Below, piece by piece: positions 41,818 to 51,851 of a stretch of 64,000 nt of DNA (its first letter is position 1; each line of letters opens with the position of its first letter). The stretch spans positions 1,183,001-1,247,000 of the forward strand of contig OY727095.1 of assembly GCA_963402885.1 (NCBI GenBank). The letters are read 5' to 3'. The translations under genes and the position numbers were made by a program. The stretch comes from Antedon bifida (taxonomy: Eukaryota; Echinodermata; Crinoidea; Comatulida; Antedonidae). The notes beneath the pieces were generated by a model, which ran no database searches, was not told the origin of the DNA, and saw only the letters and a program-made list of their open reading frames with translations.

Positions 41818-41851
41818 GGCTTAGCGGTTAAAGCGCCTGTCTAGTAAACAG
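41818..41851 (+). pseudogene. tRNA-Thr(AGT) A5, truncated at both sides
   Basis: It lacks part of the acceptor/D stem and ends in the 3' anticodon stem (AAACAG), where the sequence switches to the start of duplication copy B. Confidence 0.8.
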
Positions 41852-42425
41852 ATAATTATCTGTTCGGTATATTATTTGAGTCTCAGCTTTTATGGATAAT
41901 ATCAACACTTGTAGTCATTAAGAAACACACATTTGATTATAATGATGTTAGTTTATTATTTTTTATGATATTTTTTGGTGATATTGATGATGACGTCATT
42001 ATCAATTTGATCATCATGAGTGTCGTCATTACCATCACAGCCGGCCTTCATCAATTTTCATAGACATCGTTGTTAATTGATAGATGTTTTCCATGTAATG
42101 CATCCTCGACGACAAGTTAGTTAATTAGACCAAGTTTGTTACTGTTTTATGTATCAGATATTTGATTGTTTACTTTTTCCTAGTTTTATGCTTTGGTCGT
42201 CGCCTAAACCGAGTATGGATTATCATATCAATCAATTAATATAAGAATTGATAAATCATAATAATAGAACTATTTAGTATAAATTTTCTCAATATTTTAA
42301 TACGAGTGAATGATAGTAGAAGAATAAAATAAGGCATCGGTATTTTGAACACATGCCGAAAGCAGACATCGAGAAAATTAGAATCTTCAAAATACAGTTT
42401 TAAACCAGAAATTAGCGTATGCATG

Positions 42426-42541
42426 CTTTTAGTCGCGTGCAAACGCGACTTTACAGCTCACTATGTCGGTCGGTCGATTGGTCGGTCGATAAACACTAAC
42501 TCAAATTTGAGCACGCGACTGCAGCCATGTATATAGCCTTG
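42426..42541. mobile_element. Short CGCG-rich MITE-like element, copy 2 (insertion in duplication copy B)
   Basis: About 115 bp interrupts a sequence that is continuous in copy A (GCATG|TTTCAAG, about 38930). Near its ends are the inverted repeats AGTCGCGTGC and GCACGCGACT. It is homologous, in reverse, to 15669-15756. Confidence 0.7.
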
Positions 42542-43184
42542 TTCAAGATAAGAGGGCAGGTGCCGACTGTGTTGTGTATGATTCTTTTCTACAGACATTT
42601 ATCTGTTCGGTATATTATTTGAGTCTCAGCTTTTATGGATAATATCAACACTTGGAGTCATTAAGAAATACACATTTAGGCCTAATTATACTGATGTTAG
42701 TTTATTATTTTTGAAAAAAAAAACCGGCCTTGCATCAACGCTTATTAGCTATGAAATATGTATTAGTAAAGCATAAACTGTAAACTTTATATTAAATTGA
42801 TATTTCAAAATCGTGTAAATTCTTCTGCTTGAAAAATCTGTCATACCAGCTTAAAGTTCGCCTGTAATGAAATCAACGAAATATATAAATATAAATGGGT
42901 CTATTGATCACTTTAATTATAGTTATGTTTCTAAAAATTAGAATTGGAAATATATCTGAAATGTGATATTTGAATAGGTAAAACTGTAATGAAATGTAAT
43001 TCTTTCCTTTTATATTTTAGGCCTAATGATGTAAAAGTATCATTCATTTCAACAAGTTATCTCAGAATATGTTCGTAGTCCCTGATTGTGAATTCCACGG
43101 TACTGTTGGATACATTATTTGTGAAGGTGGACGAGGAATACATGTTACGTGGAAGGAGGATTAAACTTGAAAATGGACATAGGC

Positions 43185-44659
43185 CTACTTACATTCATAT
43201 GTGACCTGCAGATATTTGTAGGTGCCAACACATGGATCACCAAACACGCTGTTACTGGCATAAACACTGCACGAACTCTTGCCGTCACAAAGCTGGTTTA
43301 CCTTTGAGATGGATGTTTGCGCAATGCACGACGTATCGGGTGGTGTTGTAGTGGAGTATGCGCAGCGTGTACTGTACGGCACGGACCGTCCGTATTCAGC
43401 ACATAGTACATTAATCTTGTGATTTCCACAGTTTATCTTCATTGTGCCGTGTTCACACACAAATCTAGTGACGGCAGCATCTGTAAGTTTGATAATCAGT
43501 TATAATAATTAAACTAAGTAAAGTTAGATATAATTGAATATCCATATATCCACTTGTTTAGGTCTGTCTAAATAATTTACATTACAGTGTAGCGATCAAT
43601 AGGTCACAACAAATATACTTGCTTTTTCTTTATTATTTTATTTTTTATTTATTCAATTTCTGCCATATACAAAACAAAGAAGACAAAACAAATATAAAGG
43701 ACAAGGAAAGAAAACACCTATGCTAGTTGGTCAACCCAGAACAGAGCACAGAAAGAAACAAACAAAAATAAAAAATTACTTTCTACAATTAAAGCATATA
43801 CAAGAAAGCGACAAACTACACACATTTTCAATATCAAAATTATTTAAAAAATAAATATTGAGATAATGTAATAATTTGGTTTTAAAAGAACTAACAGAAA
43901 TATCTAAGTTGCGAATTCGAAAGACTATTTCAAGGCAAACGGAAACTCGCCTTCAGGCAAACTCTCATCATGTTGTTTTAAACTATTTGTTCCAAAAAAT
44001 GAAAGAGTCCATGCACATGAGTTTATATATTGACTTTATGATATATTTAATTCTGACATTAAATTCACAAACTTAAAGATGTATTGTCCACCTGAAAAAT
44101 AATTTTTTGTTGTTGTTGAATATGTCATTTTAATGTCAAAAAAATTATATCGTCCAAAAAAATTATTTACTTGAAAAACTGTAATTTTAAGCAAAAAATA
44201 GTCAAATTGGCTGCCAACCAAATGATTTTTGTTTGAATTTAACCATTTATTTTGTCATTTTATAAGTGAAAACATTATTTTTTTCGTTTTTTTTCTACAG
44301 AAGTGATTAACTTGATTGAAACTACAAAACTACCATATTCAAACTCTAATTTAATTAATCTTCATTTTTCATGTTTTTACGTTTAAATATCAGCTTTATT
44401 TATTCTAATTTTCTTTAGCTCCAGCTAGAAATCTTTGATAGTGGTGAATAATTTAACGATTTACAAATACAAAAAAAAATCTTTTTCAGTAATTTATCAA
44501 CCGATTTTGTCATAGAAAAGTTTCAGAAACATTTTTAAACAAGAGGCTAAACAAATATTTAAAAAAAATATATTTGGCCTAGTTAAACTAACTTGTGTTT
44601 TACTCACTACTTGCTCCGAAGAAAACAGCCAATAAGCAGACAACCACAAAGATCTTCAT
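43185..44659 (-). CDS. Secreted SUEL-type (rhamnose-binding) lectin, copy B
   Basis: Exons 44608-44659 and 43185-43480 encode 115 residues. The organisation is the same as copy A, with signal peptide MKIFVVVCLLAVFFGAS. Differences from A that I can see are L/F and T/A in the signal peptide, V/A and Y/F at the mature N-terminus, F/I and K/T around CIAQTSISK, and G/A in VYASNSV. All nine cysteines and the YGR and DPC motifs are kept, so both genes look functional. Its intron is longer than that of copy A because of a 320-bp insertion (44064-44383). Confidence 0.88.
43630..43960 (-). mobile_element. LINE 3' fragment in the intron of lectin copy B
   Basis: Duplicate of the fragment at 40035-40365, with the same tail and the same broken ORF2 end. 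Confidence 0.55.
44064..44383. mobile_element. 320-bp insertion in lectin B intron, member of a dispersed family
   Basis: Absent from copy A at CATTAAAT|ATCAGC, with a possible short TTAAAT duplication at its edges. It shares many blocks, in order, with 60515-60800 in the prominin intron: GTTGAATATGTCATT, CAAAAAATAGTCAAATTG, TTATAAGTGAAA and GAAGTGATTAACTTGATT. The family has no reading frame. Confidence 0.7.
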
Positions 44660-44715
44660 GTTTGATGTTTCTGTATTCTGAAACTGAATTAATTAATCGT
44701 CAATGATGTACATGA

Positions 44716-44723
44716 TATTTATA
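44716..44723 (-). promoter_or_regulatory. TATA box of lectin copy B
   Basis: TATAAATA on the minus strand, about 57 bases upstream of the ATG at 44659, in the same position as in copy A. The upstream ~55-bp direct repeat with AAACATCCGG is also kept (about 44752-44870). Confidence 0.6.
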
Positions 44724-45125
44724 CATTTTCACAAGGATAGTGGGGGCGTTTGATGTTAATCTTGTTTTCTGAAACATCCGGACCTTGAATTTATAGAAAA
44801 GGGTGCGTTTGATGTTAATCCTGTATTCTGAAACATCCGGACCTTGAATTTTTTGGAAAGGGGTGCAGCCAAGTAATGTGAAAACATCAAATAGGTATTG
44901 TTGTAATTTCGATTTTGAACGATTATAATCAAATCTTTCAGAATGGGACTATACTTTGGAAACATTTAATTTTTTTTTTAGGAGCTTTTTCGAAGACTGA
45001 CGTTTATATAATTTGTTGTTTACGATTCAGAGTAATTTGCTGAAATACATTTCGGAAATGACTTAATGCATGGTGGAATTAAAACTAATTCATCTTGTAT
45101 CTGTTAACTAATCTAAAAAAAGGTG

Positions 45126-45772
45126 TGAACAAGTTTAATAACCAGAAGATTCTCAGAAAATGGGTCGGTAAACGTACCATTTCAGTACCGGATTCCGATT
45201 GCCATTTTCTTTTAAAATGTATTATTTGTTCATACTGTATTTTCTATTAATTGATAGATGAAAATCTTGTTTTCTGTGTTTGAGACACTTGTCCACAGAT
45301 CTGCCTGCTGTAGGCTACTTATTGGCAACATCAATTCTTTTGCCTTCTACAATTCCATAATGTTGAACCTCCTATAATACACACGTCACCACATGAGGGA
45401 TGTATACTTTTGGTTGGTTTGTGTGTGGGGTAAAGATAACATATTTGGTGTGGGGACAACGAAGATAGTGTAAGAGTTTTTTGGGACAACATAGACATAT
45501 ATACTGTATACAAAGATAATAATATATACGTACGTACGTGGCGTCGCACTATACGATATTTATTTTGTTGACGAAAATCGCGGTACGGGAGTTTTATCTT
45601 ATCATCAGTATGTCGCGAAGAAGAGAACCTTAACAGAATTAGAAAAAGTAACAACATTTTAAATTTAATTATACAATGCTGCTGATAATAATAAAGAGGC
45701 AAAACCCAGGAAGTAACAAAATTTGGTTTTCAGTTATTGTATTTGTTATATTGTACTTCATGTCTACAGCAA
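45126..45772. other. Unique spacer between duplication copy B and the large tRNA array
   Basis: About 640 bp with no counterpart in copy A, where the tRNA array begins directly. It contains a TACGTACGTACGT run near 45530. No gene is seen. Confidence 0.6.
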
Positions 45773-45845
45773 GGCGCTGTGGTTTAGCGGTTAAAGCGCC
45801 TGTCTAGTAAACAGGAGATCCCCGGTTCAAATCCGGGCAGTGCCT
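45773..45845 (+). tRNA. tRNA-Thr(AGT) B1
   Basis: C11T only; D-stem pairing is kept as a wobble. Confidence 0.9.
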
Positions 45846-45924
45846 TAATTTTTATCGTGTACCCTTTTAATATACAAAATGTTTTTAGTTATTATTTTAT
45901 TAACGTAATTCAGCATTGCAGCAA

Positions 45925-45997
45925 GGCGCTGTGGCTTAGCGGTTAAAGCGCCTGTCTAGTAAACAGGAGATCCCCGGTTCAAATCCGGGCAGTGCCT
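45925..45997 (+). tRNA. tRNA-Thr(AGT) B2
   Basis: Identical to consensus. Confidence 0.95.
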
Positions 45998-46077
45998 TAA
46001 TTTTTATCGTGTACCCTTTTAATATACAAAATGTTTTTTAGTTATTATTTTGTTAACGTAATTCAGCATTGCAGCAA

Positions 46078-46150
46078 GGCGCTGTGGCTTAGCGGTTAAA
46101 GCGCCTGTCTAGTAAACAGGAGATCCCCGGTTCAAATCCGGGCAGTGCCT
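46078..46150 (+). tRNA. tRNA-Thr(AGT) B3
   Basis: Identical to consensus. Confidence 0.95.
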
Positions 46151-46229
46151 TAATTTTTATCGTATACATTTTAATATACAAAATTGTTTTCAGTTATCAT
46201 TTTGTTAACGTAATTCAGCATTGCAGCAA

Positions 46230-46302
46230 GGCGCTATGGCTTAGCGGTTCAAGCACCTGTCTTGTAAACAGGAGATGCCCGGTTCAAATCCGGGCAGTGC
46301 CT
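46230..46302 (+). tRNA. tRNA-Thr(TGT) B4, variant
   Basis: A34T with G7A, A21C, G26A and C48G. The acceptor stem has one mismatch. Confidence 0.75.
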
Positions 46303-46381
46303 TAATTTTTATCTTATACATTTTAATATACAAAATGGTTTTCAGTTTATATTTTTTTAACGTAATTCAGCATTGCAGCAA

Positions 46382-46454
46382 GGCGCTGTGGCTTAGCGGT
46401 TAAAGCGCCTGTCTAGTAAACAGGAGATCCCCGGTTCAAATCCGGGCAGTGCCT
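46382..46454 (+). tRNA. tRNA-Thr(AGT) B5
   Basis: Identical to consensus. Confidence 0.95.
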
Positions 46455-46533
46455 TAATTTTTATCTTATACATTTTAATATACAAAATGGTTTTCAATTT
46501 ATATTTTTTTAACGTAATTCAGCATTGCAGCAA

Positions 46534-46606
46534 GGCGCTGTGGCTTAGCGGTTAAAGCGCCTGTCTAGTAAACAGGAGATCCCCGGTTCAAATCCGGGCA
46601 GTGCCT
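46534..46606 (+). tRNA. tRNA-Thr(AGT) B6
   Basis: Identical to consensus. Confidence 0.95.
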
Positions 46607-46686
46607 TATTTTTTTTCGTATACATTTTAATATACAAAATGGTTTTCAGTTATTATTTTTTTTAACGTAATTCAGCATAGCAGCAA

Positions 46687-46759
46687 GGCGCTGTGGCTTA
46701 GCGGTTAAAGCACCTGTCTTGTAAACAGGAGATCCCCGGTTCAAATCCGGGCAGTGCCT
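46687..46759 (+). tRNA. tRNA-Thr(TGT) B7
   Basis: A34T and G26A; all stems intact. Confidence 0.93.
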
Positions 46760-46836
46760 TAATTTTTATCGTATACATTTTAATATACAAATGGTTTTCA
46801 GTTATCATTTTTTAACGTAATTCAGCATTGCAGCAA

Positions 46837-46909
46837 GGCGCTGTGGCTTAGCGGTTAAAGCGCCTGTCTAGTAAACAGGAGATCCCCGGTTCAAATCCGG
46901 GCAGTGCCT
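46837..46909 (+). tRNA. tRNA-Thr(AGT) B8
   Basis: Identical to consensus. Confidence 0.95.
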
Positions 46910-46990
46910 CAATTTTTATCGTATACATTTTAATATTCAAAATGGTTTTCAGTTTGTACTTTTTTTTAACGTAATTCAGCATTGCAGCAA

Positions 46991-47063
46991 GGCGCTGTGG
47001 CTTAGCGGTTAAAGCGCCTGTCTAGTAAACAGGAGATCCCTGGTTCAAATCCGGGCAGTGCCT
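46991..47063 (+). tRNA. tRNA-Thr(AGT) B9
   Basis: C51T; the T-stem pair becomes a wobble. Confidence 0.9.
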
Positions 47064-47143
47064 TAATTTTTATCGTATACATTTTAATATACAAAATGGT
47101 TTTTCAGTTATCATTTTGTTAACGTAATTCAGCATTGCAGCAA

Positions 47144-47216
47144 GGCGCTGTGGCTTAGCGGTTAAAGCACCTGTCTTGTAAACAGGAGATCCCCGGTTCA
47201 AATCCGGGCAGTGCCT
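47144..47216 (+). tRNA. tRNA-Thr(TGT) B10
   Basis: A34T and G26A; all stems intact. Confidence 0.93.
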
Positions 47217-47295
47217 TTATTTTTATCTTATACATTTTAATATACAAAATGGTTTTCAGTTTATATTTTTTTAACGTAATTCAGCATTGCAGCAA

Positions 47296-47368
47296 GGCGC
47301 TGTGGCTTAGCGGTTAAAGCGCCTGTCTAGTAAACAGGAGATCCCCGGTTCAAATCTGGGCAGTGCCT
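47296..47368 (+). tRNA. tRNA-Thr(AGT) B11
   Basis: C62T; T-stem wobble. Confidence 0.9.
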
Positions 47369-47446
47369 TAATTGTTATTGTATACATTTTAATATACAAA
47401 ATTGTTTCAGTTATCATTTTGTTAACGTATTTCAGCATTGCAGCAA

Positions 47447-47519
47447 GGCGCTGTGGCTTAGCGGTTAAAGCGCCTGTCTAGTAAACAGGAGATCCCCGGT
47501 TCAAATCCGGGCAGTGCCT
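47447..47519 (+). tRNA. tRNA-Thr(AGT) B12
   Basis: Identical to consensus. Confidence 0.95.
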
Positions 47520-47594
47520 TATTTTTTATCGTATACATTTTAATATACAAAACGGTTTTCAGTTTTTTTTAAACGTAATTCAGCATTGCAGCAA

Positions 47595-47667
47595 GGCGCT
47601 GTGGCTTAGCGGTTAAATCGCCTGTCTTGTAAACAGGAGATCCCCGGTTCAAATCCGGGCAGTGCCT
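47595..47667 (+). tRNA. tRNA-Thr(TGT) B13, variant
   Basis: A34T with G24T, one D-stem mismatch. Confidence 0.85.
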
Positions 47668-47744
47668 TAATTTTATTGTATACATTTTAATATACAAAAT
47701 TGTTTCAGTTATCATTTTGTTAACGTAATTCAGCATTGCAGCAA

Positions 47745-47817
47745 GGCGCTGTGGCTTAGCGGTTAAAGCACCTGTCTTGTAAACAGGAGATCCCCGGTTC
47801 AAATCCGGGCAGTGCCT
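47745..47817 (+). tRNA. tRNA-Thr(TGT) B14
   Basis: A34T and G26A. This unit and B15 share spacers with B7 and B8. Confidence 0.93.
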
Positions 47818-47895
47818 TAATTTTTATCGTATACATTTTAATATACAAATGGTTTTCAGTTATCATTTTTTTAACGTAATTCAGCATTGCAGCAA

Positions 47896-47968
47896 GGCGC
47901 TGTGGCTTAGCGGTTAAAGCGCCTGTCTAGTAAACAGGAGATCCCCGGTTCAAATCCGGGCAGTGCCT
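47896..47968 (+). tRNA. tRNA-Thr(AGT) B15
   Basis: Identical to consensus. Confidence 0.95.
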
Positions 47969-48049
47969 CAATTTTTATCGTATACATTTTAATATTCAAA
48001 ATGGTTTTCAGTTTGTACTTTTTTTAAACGTAATTCAGCATTGCAGCAA

Positions 48050-48122
48050 GGCGCTGTGGTTTAGCGGTTAAAGCGCCTGTCTAGTAAACAGGAGATCCCC
48101 GGTTCAAATCCGGGCAGTGCCT
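48050..48122 (+). tRNA. tRNA-Thr(AGT) B16
   Basis: C11T only, as in B1. Confidence 0.9.
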
Positions 48123-48201
48123 TTATTTTTATCGTATACATTTTAATATACAAAATGGTTTTCAGTTATTAATTTGTTAATGTAATTCAGCATTGCAGCA
48201 A

Positions 48202-48274
48202 GGCGCTGTGGCTTAGCGGTTAAAGCGCCTGTCTAGTAAACAGGAGATCCCCGGTTCAAATCCGGGCAGTGCCT
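48202..48274 (+). tRNA. tRNA-Thr(AGT) B17
   Basis: Identical to consensus. Confidence 0.95.
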
Positions 48275-48353
48275 TTATTTCTATCGTATACATTTTAATA
48301 TACAAAATGGTTTTCAGTTATTAATTTGTTAATGTAATTCAGCATTAAAGCAA

Positions 48354-48426
48354 GGCGCTGTGGCTTAACGGTTAAAGCGCCTGTCTAGTAAACAGGAGAT
48401 CCCCGGTTCAAATCCGGGCAGTGCCT
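48354..48426 (+). tRNA. tRNA-Thr(AGT) B18
   Basis: G15A in the D-loop, within the A box. Confidence 0.88.
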
Positions 48427-48505
48427 TAATTTTTATCCTATACATTTTAATATACAAAATGGTTTTCAGTTATAAATTTGTTAACGTAATTCAGCATTGC
48501 AGAAA

Positions 48506-48578
48506 GGCGCTGTGGCTTAGCGGTTAAAGCGCCTGTCTAGTAAACAGGAGATCCCCGGTTCAAATCCGGGCAGTGCCT
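48506..48578 (+). tRNA. tRNA-Thr(AGT) B19
   Basis: Identical to consensus. Confidence 0.95.
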
Positions 48579-48657
48579 TAATTTTTATCGTATATATTTT
48601 AATATACAAAATGGTTTTCAGTAATCATTTTGTTAACGTAATTCAGCATTGCAGCAA

Positions 48658-48730
48658 GGCGCTGTGGCTTAGCGGTTATAGCACCTGTCTAGTAAACAGG
48701 AGATCCCCGGTTCAAATCCGGGCAGTGCCT
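48658..48730 (+). tRNA. tRNA-Thr(AGT) B20
   Basis: A22T (D-stem mismatch) and G26A. It is the only AGT copy with the G26A otherwise seen in TGT copies. Confidence 0.85.
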
Positions 48731-48810
48731 TAATTTTTATTGTATACATTTTAATATAAAAAAATGGTTTTCAGTAATCATTTTGTTAACGTAATTCAGC
48801 ATTGCAGCAA

Positions 48811-48883
48811 AGCGCTGTGGCTTAGCGGTTAAAGCGCCTGTCTAGTAAACAGGAGATCCCCCGTTCAAATCCGGGCGGTGCCT
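48811..48883 (+). tRNA. tRNA-Thr(AGT) B21, degenerate
   Basis: G1A, G52C and A67G: mismatches in both the acceptor and T stems. Confidence 0.65.
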
Positions 48884-48961
48884 TAATTTTTATCGTATAT
48901 ATTTTAATATACAAAATGGTTTTCAGTTATTATTTTTTAACGTAATTCAGCATTGCAGCAA

Positions 48962-49033
48962 GGCGCTGTGGCTTAGCGGTTAAAGCGCCTGTCTAGTAAA
49001 CAGGAGATCCCCGGTTCAAATTCGGCAGTGCCT
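48962..49033 (+). tRNA. tRNA-Thr(AGT) B22, T-stem deletion
   Basis: 72 nt: one base is lost and one changed in the 3' T-stem (TCGG). Probably non-functional. Confidence 0.6.
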
Positions 49034-49112
49034 TAATTTTTATCGTATACATTTTAATATACAAAATGGTTTTCAGTTATTATTTTTTTAACGTAATTCA
49101 GCATTGCAGCAA

Positions 49113-49185
49113 GGCGCTGTGGCTTAGCGGTTAAAGCGCCTGTCTTGTAAACAGGAGATCCCCGGTTCAAATCCGAGCAGTGCCT
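49113..49185 (+). tRNA. tRNA-Thr(TGT) B23
   Basis: A34T and G64A (one T-stem mismatch). Confidence 0.85.
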
Positions 49186-49265
49186 TAATTTTTATCGTAT
49201 CCCATTTTATTATACAAAATGGTTTTCAGTTATTCATTTGTTAACGTAATTCAGCATTGCAGCAA

Positions 49266-49338
49266 GGCGCTGTGGCTTAGCGGTTAAAGCGCCTGTCTAG
49301 TAAACAGGAGATCCCCGGTTCAAATCCGGGCAGTGCCT
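49266..49338 (+). tRNA. tRNA-Thr(AGT) B24
   Basis: Identical to consensus. The variant spacer before it (TATCCCATTTTATTATAC) recurs before B29. Confidence 0.95.
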
Positions 49339-49417
49339 TAATTTCTATCGTATACATTTTAATATACAAAATGGTTTTCAATTATTATTTGTTTAACGTA
49401 ATTTAGCATTGCAGCAA

Positions 49418-49490
49418 GGCGCTGTGGCTTAGCGGTTAAAGCACCTGTCTTGTAAACAGGAGATCCCCGGTTCAAATCCGGGCAGTGCCT
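49418..49490 (+). tRNA. tRNA-Thr(TGT) B25
   Basis: A34T and G26A. Confidence 0.93.
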
Positions 49491-49569
49491 TTATTTTTAT
49501 CGTATACATTTTAATATACAAAATGGTTTTCAGTTATTATTTTTTTAACGTAATTCAGCATTGCAGCAA

Positions 49570-49642
49570 GACGCTGTGGCTTAGCGGTTAAAGCACCTGT
49601 CTTGTAAACAGGAGATCCCCGGTTCAAATCCGGGCAGTGCCT
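49570..49642 (+). tRNA. tRNA-Thr(TGT) B26
   Basis: A34T, G26A and G2A (acceptor mismatch). Confidence 0.85.
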
Positions 49643-49721
49643 TTATTTTTATCGTATACATTTTAATATACAAAATGGTTTTCAGTTATTATTTTGTTAA
49701 CGTAATTCAACATTGCAGCAA

Positions 49722-49794
49722 GGCGCTGTGGCTTAGCGGTTAAAGCGCCTGTCTAGTAAACAGGCGATCCCCGGTTCAAATCCGGGCAGTGCCT
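49722..49794 (+). tRNA. tRNA-Thr(AGT) B27
   Basis: A44C in the variable loop. Confidence 0.9.
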
Positions 49795-49873
49795 TAATTT
49801 TTATCGTATACATTTTAATATACAAAATGGTTTTCAGTTATTATTTTTTTAACGTAATTCAGCATTGCAGCAA

Positions 49874-49946
49874 GGCGCTGTGGCTTAGAGGTAATAGCGC
49901 CTGTCTAGTAAGCAGGAGATCCCCGGTTTAAATCCGAGCAGTGCCT
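49874..49946 (+). tRNA. tRNA-Thr(AGT) B28, degenerate
   Basis: C16A, T20A, A22T, A39G, C56T and G64A. The D and T arms and the B box are damaged, so it is a likely pseudogene. Confidence 0.6.
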
Positions 49947-50026
49947 TAATTTTTATCGTATCCCATTTTATTATACAAAATGGTTTTCAGTTATTCATTT
50001 GTTAACGTAATTCAGCATTGCAGCAA

Positions 50027-50099
50027 GGCGCTGTGGCTTAGCGGTTAAAGCGCCTGTCTAGTAAACAGGAGATCCCCGGTTCAAATCCGGGCAGTGCCT
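50027..50099 (+). tRNA. tRNA-Thr(AGT) B29
   Basis: Identical to consensus. Confidence 0.95.
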
Positions 50100-50178
50100 T
50101 AATTTCTATCGTATACATTTTAATATACAAAATGGTTTTCAGTTATTATTTGTTTAACGTAATTCAGCATTGCAGCAA

Positions 50179-50251
50179 GGCGCTGTGGCTTAGCGGTTAA
50201 AGCGCCTGTCTAGTAAACAGGAGATCCCCGGTTCAAATCCGGGCAGTGCCT
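50179..50251 (+). tRNA. tRNA-Thr(AGT) B30
   Basis: Identical to consensus. It is the first unit of the five-unit block repeated at B58-B62. Confidence 0.95.
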
Positions 50252-50329
50252 TAATTTTTATCGTATACATTTTAATATACAAATGGTTTTCAGTTATCAT
50301 TTTTTTAACGTAATTCAGCATTGCAGCAA

Positions 50330-50402
50330 GGCGATATTGCTTAGCGGTTAAAGCGCCTGTCTTGTAAACAGGAGATCCCCGGTTCAAATCCGGGCAGTGC
50401 CT
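50330..50402 (+). tRNA. tRNA-Thr(TGT) B31, variant
   Basis: A34T with C5A, G7A and G9T; the acceptor stem is weakened. Confidence 0.75.
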
Positions 50403-50481
50403 TATTTTTTATCGTATACATTTTAATATACAAAATGGTTTTCAGTAATCATTTTGTTAACGTAATTCAGCATTGCAGCAA

Positions 50482-50554
50482 AGCGCTGTGGCTTAGCGGT
50501 TAAAGCGCCTGTCTAGTAAACAGGAGATCCCCGGTTCAAATCCGGGCAGTGCCT
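50482..50554 (+). tRNA. tRNA-Thr(AGT) B32
   Basis: G1A only; the first acceptor pair is lost. Confidence 0.85.
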
Positions 50555-50635
50555 TATTTTTTATCGTATACATTTTAATATACAAAAATGGTTTTAAGTT
50601 TGTATTTTTTTTAACGTAATTCAGCATTGCAGCAA

Positions 50636-50708
50636 GGCGCTGTGGCTTAGCGGTTAAAGCGCCTGTCTTGTAAACAGGAGATCCCCGGTTCAAATCCGGG
50701 CAGTGCCT
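50636..50708 (+). tRNA. tRNA-Thr(TGT) B33
   Basis: Differs from the AGT consensus only by A34T. Confidence 0.95.
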
Positions 50709-50787
50709 TAATTTTTAACGTATACATTTTAATATACAAAATGGTTTTCAGTTATTATTTTGTTAACGTAATTCAGCATTGCAGCTA

Positions 50788-50860
50788 GGCGCTGTGGCTT
50801 AGCGGTTAAAGCGCCTGTCTAGTAAACAGGAGATCCCCGGTTCAAATCCGGGCAGTGCCT
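50788..50860 (+). tRNA. tRNA-Thr(AGT) B34
   Basis: Identical to consensus. The preceding bases are GCAGCTA instead of GCAGCAA, as for B55 and B62. Confidence 0.95.
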
Positions 50861-50940
50861 TAATTTTTATCGTATACATTTTAATATACAAAATGGTTTT
50901 TCAGTTATCATTTTGTTAACGTAATTCAGCATTGCAGCAA

Positions 50941-51013
50941 GGCGCTGTGGCTTAGCGGTTAAAGCACCTGTCTTGTAAACAGGAGATCCCCGGTTCAAAT
51001 CCGGGCAGTGCCT
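50941..51013 (+). tRNA. tRNA-Thr(TGT) B35
   Basis: A34T and G26A. Confidence 0.93.
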
Positions 51014-51092
51014 TAATTTTTATCGTATACATTTTAATATACAAAATGGTTTTCAGTTATTAATTTGTTAATGTAATTCAGCATTAAAGCAA

Positions 51093-51165
51093 GGCGCTGT
51101 GGCTTAGCGGTTAAAGCGCCTGTCTAGTAAACAGGAGATCCCCGGTTCAAATCCGGGCAGTTCCT
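51093..51165 (+). tRNA. tRNA-Thr(AGT) B36
   Basis: G70T (acceptor mismatch). Confidence 0.85.
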
Positions 51166-51243
51166 TAATTATTATCGTATACATTTTAATATACAAAATG
51201 GTTTTCAGTTATTATTTGTCAATGTAATTCAGCATTAAAGCAA

Positions 51244-51316
51244 GGCGCTGTGGCTTAGCGGTTAAAGCGCCTGTCTAGTAAACAGGAGATCCCCGGTTCA
51301 AATCCGTGCAGTGCCT
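51244..51316 (+). tRNA. tRNA-Thr(AGT) B37
   Basis: G64T (T-stem mismatch). Confidence 0.85.
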
Positions 51317-51395
51317 TATTTTTTATCCTATACATTTTAATATACAAAATGGTTTTCAGTTTGTATTTTTTTAACGTAATTCATCAATGCAGCAA

Positions 51396-51468
51396 GGCGC
51401 TGTGGCTTAGCGGTTAAAGCGCCTGTCTTGTAAACAGGAGATCCCCGGTTCAAATCCGGGCAGTGCCT
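51396..51468 (+). tRNA. tRNA-Thr(TGT) B38
   Basis: A34T only. Confidence 0.95.
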
Positions 51469-51547
51469 TAATTTTTATCGTATACATTTTAATATACAAA
51501 ATGGTTTTCAGTTATTAATTTGTTAATGTAATTCAGCATTAAAGCAA

Positions 51548-51620
51548 GGCGCTGTGGCTTAGCGGTTAAAGCGCCTGTCTTGTAAACAGGAGATCCCCGG
51601 TTCAAATCCGGGCTGTGCCT
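51548..51620 (+). tRNA. tRNA-Thr(TGT) B39
   Basis: A34T and A67T (acceptor mismatch). Confidence 0.88.
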
Positions 51621-51699
51621 TAATTTTTATCGTATACATTTTAATATACAAAATGGTTTTCAGTTATTAATTTGTTAATGTAATTCAGCATTAAAGCAA

Positions 51700-51772
51700 G
51701 GCGCTGTGGCTTAGCGGTTAAAGCGCCTGTCTAGTAAACAGGAGATCCCCGGTTCAAATCCGGGCAGTGCCT
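51700..51772 (+). tRNA. tRNA-Thr(AGT) B40
   Basis: Identical to consensus. Confidence 0.95.
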
Positions 51773-51851
51773 TAATTATTATCGTATACATTTTAATATA
51801 CAAAATGGTTTTCAGTTATTATTTGTTTAACGTAATTCAGCATTGCAGCAA

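Larger units (their letters stand above)
41213..41851 (+). repeat. Small tRNA-Thr tandem array A (5 units)
   Basis: Five tRNA-Thr units at about 153-bp spacing, with the same spacer sequence as the large array. Only the first is unchanged. The next two carry stem mutations and the last two are truncated. The final unit breaks off after its anticodon arm, exactly where duplication copy B begins. Confidence 0.9.
41857..45125. repeat. Segmental duplication, copy B (contains lectin gene B)
   Basis: Colinear with 38030-41199. It begins in the middle of sub-repeat R (41857-41960) and has a second R copy (42355-42690) before the lectin gene. It ends at AAAAAAAGGTGTG near 45125. It carries two insertions absent from copy A (42426-42541 and 44064-44383). 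Confidence 0.85.
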
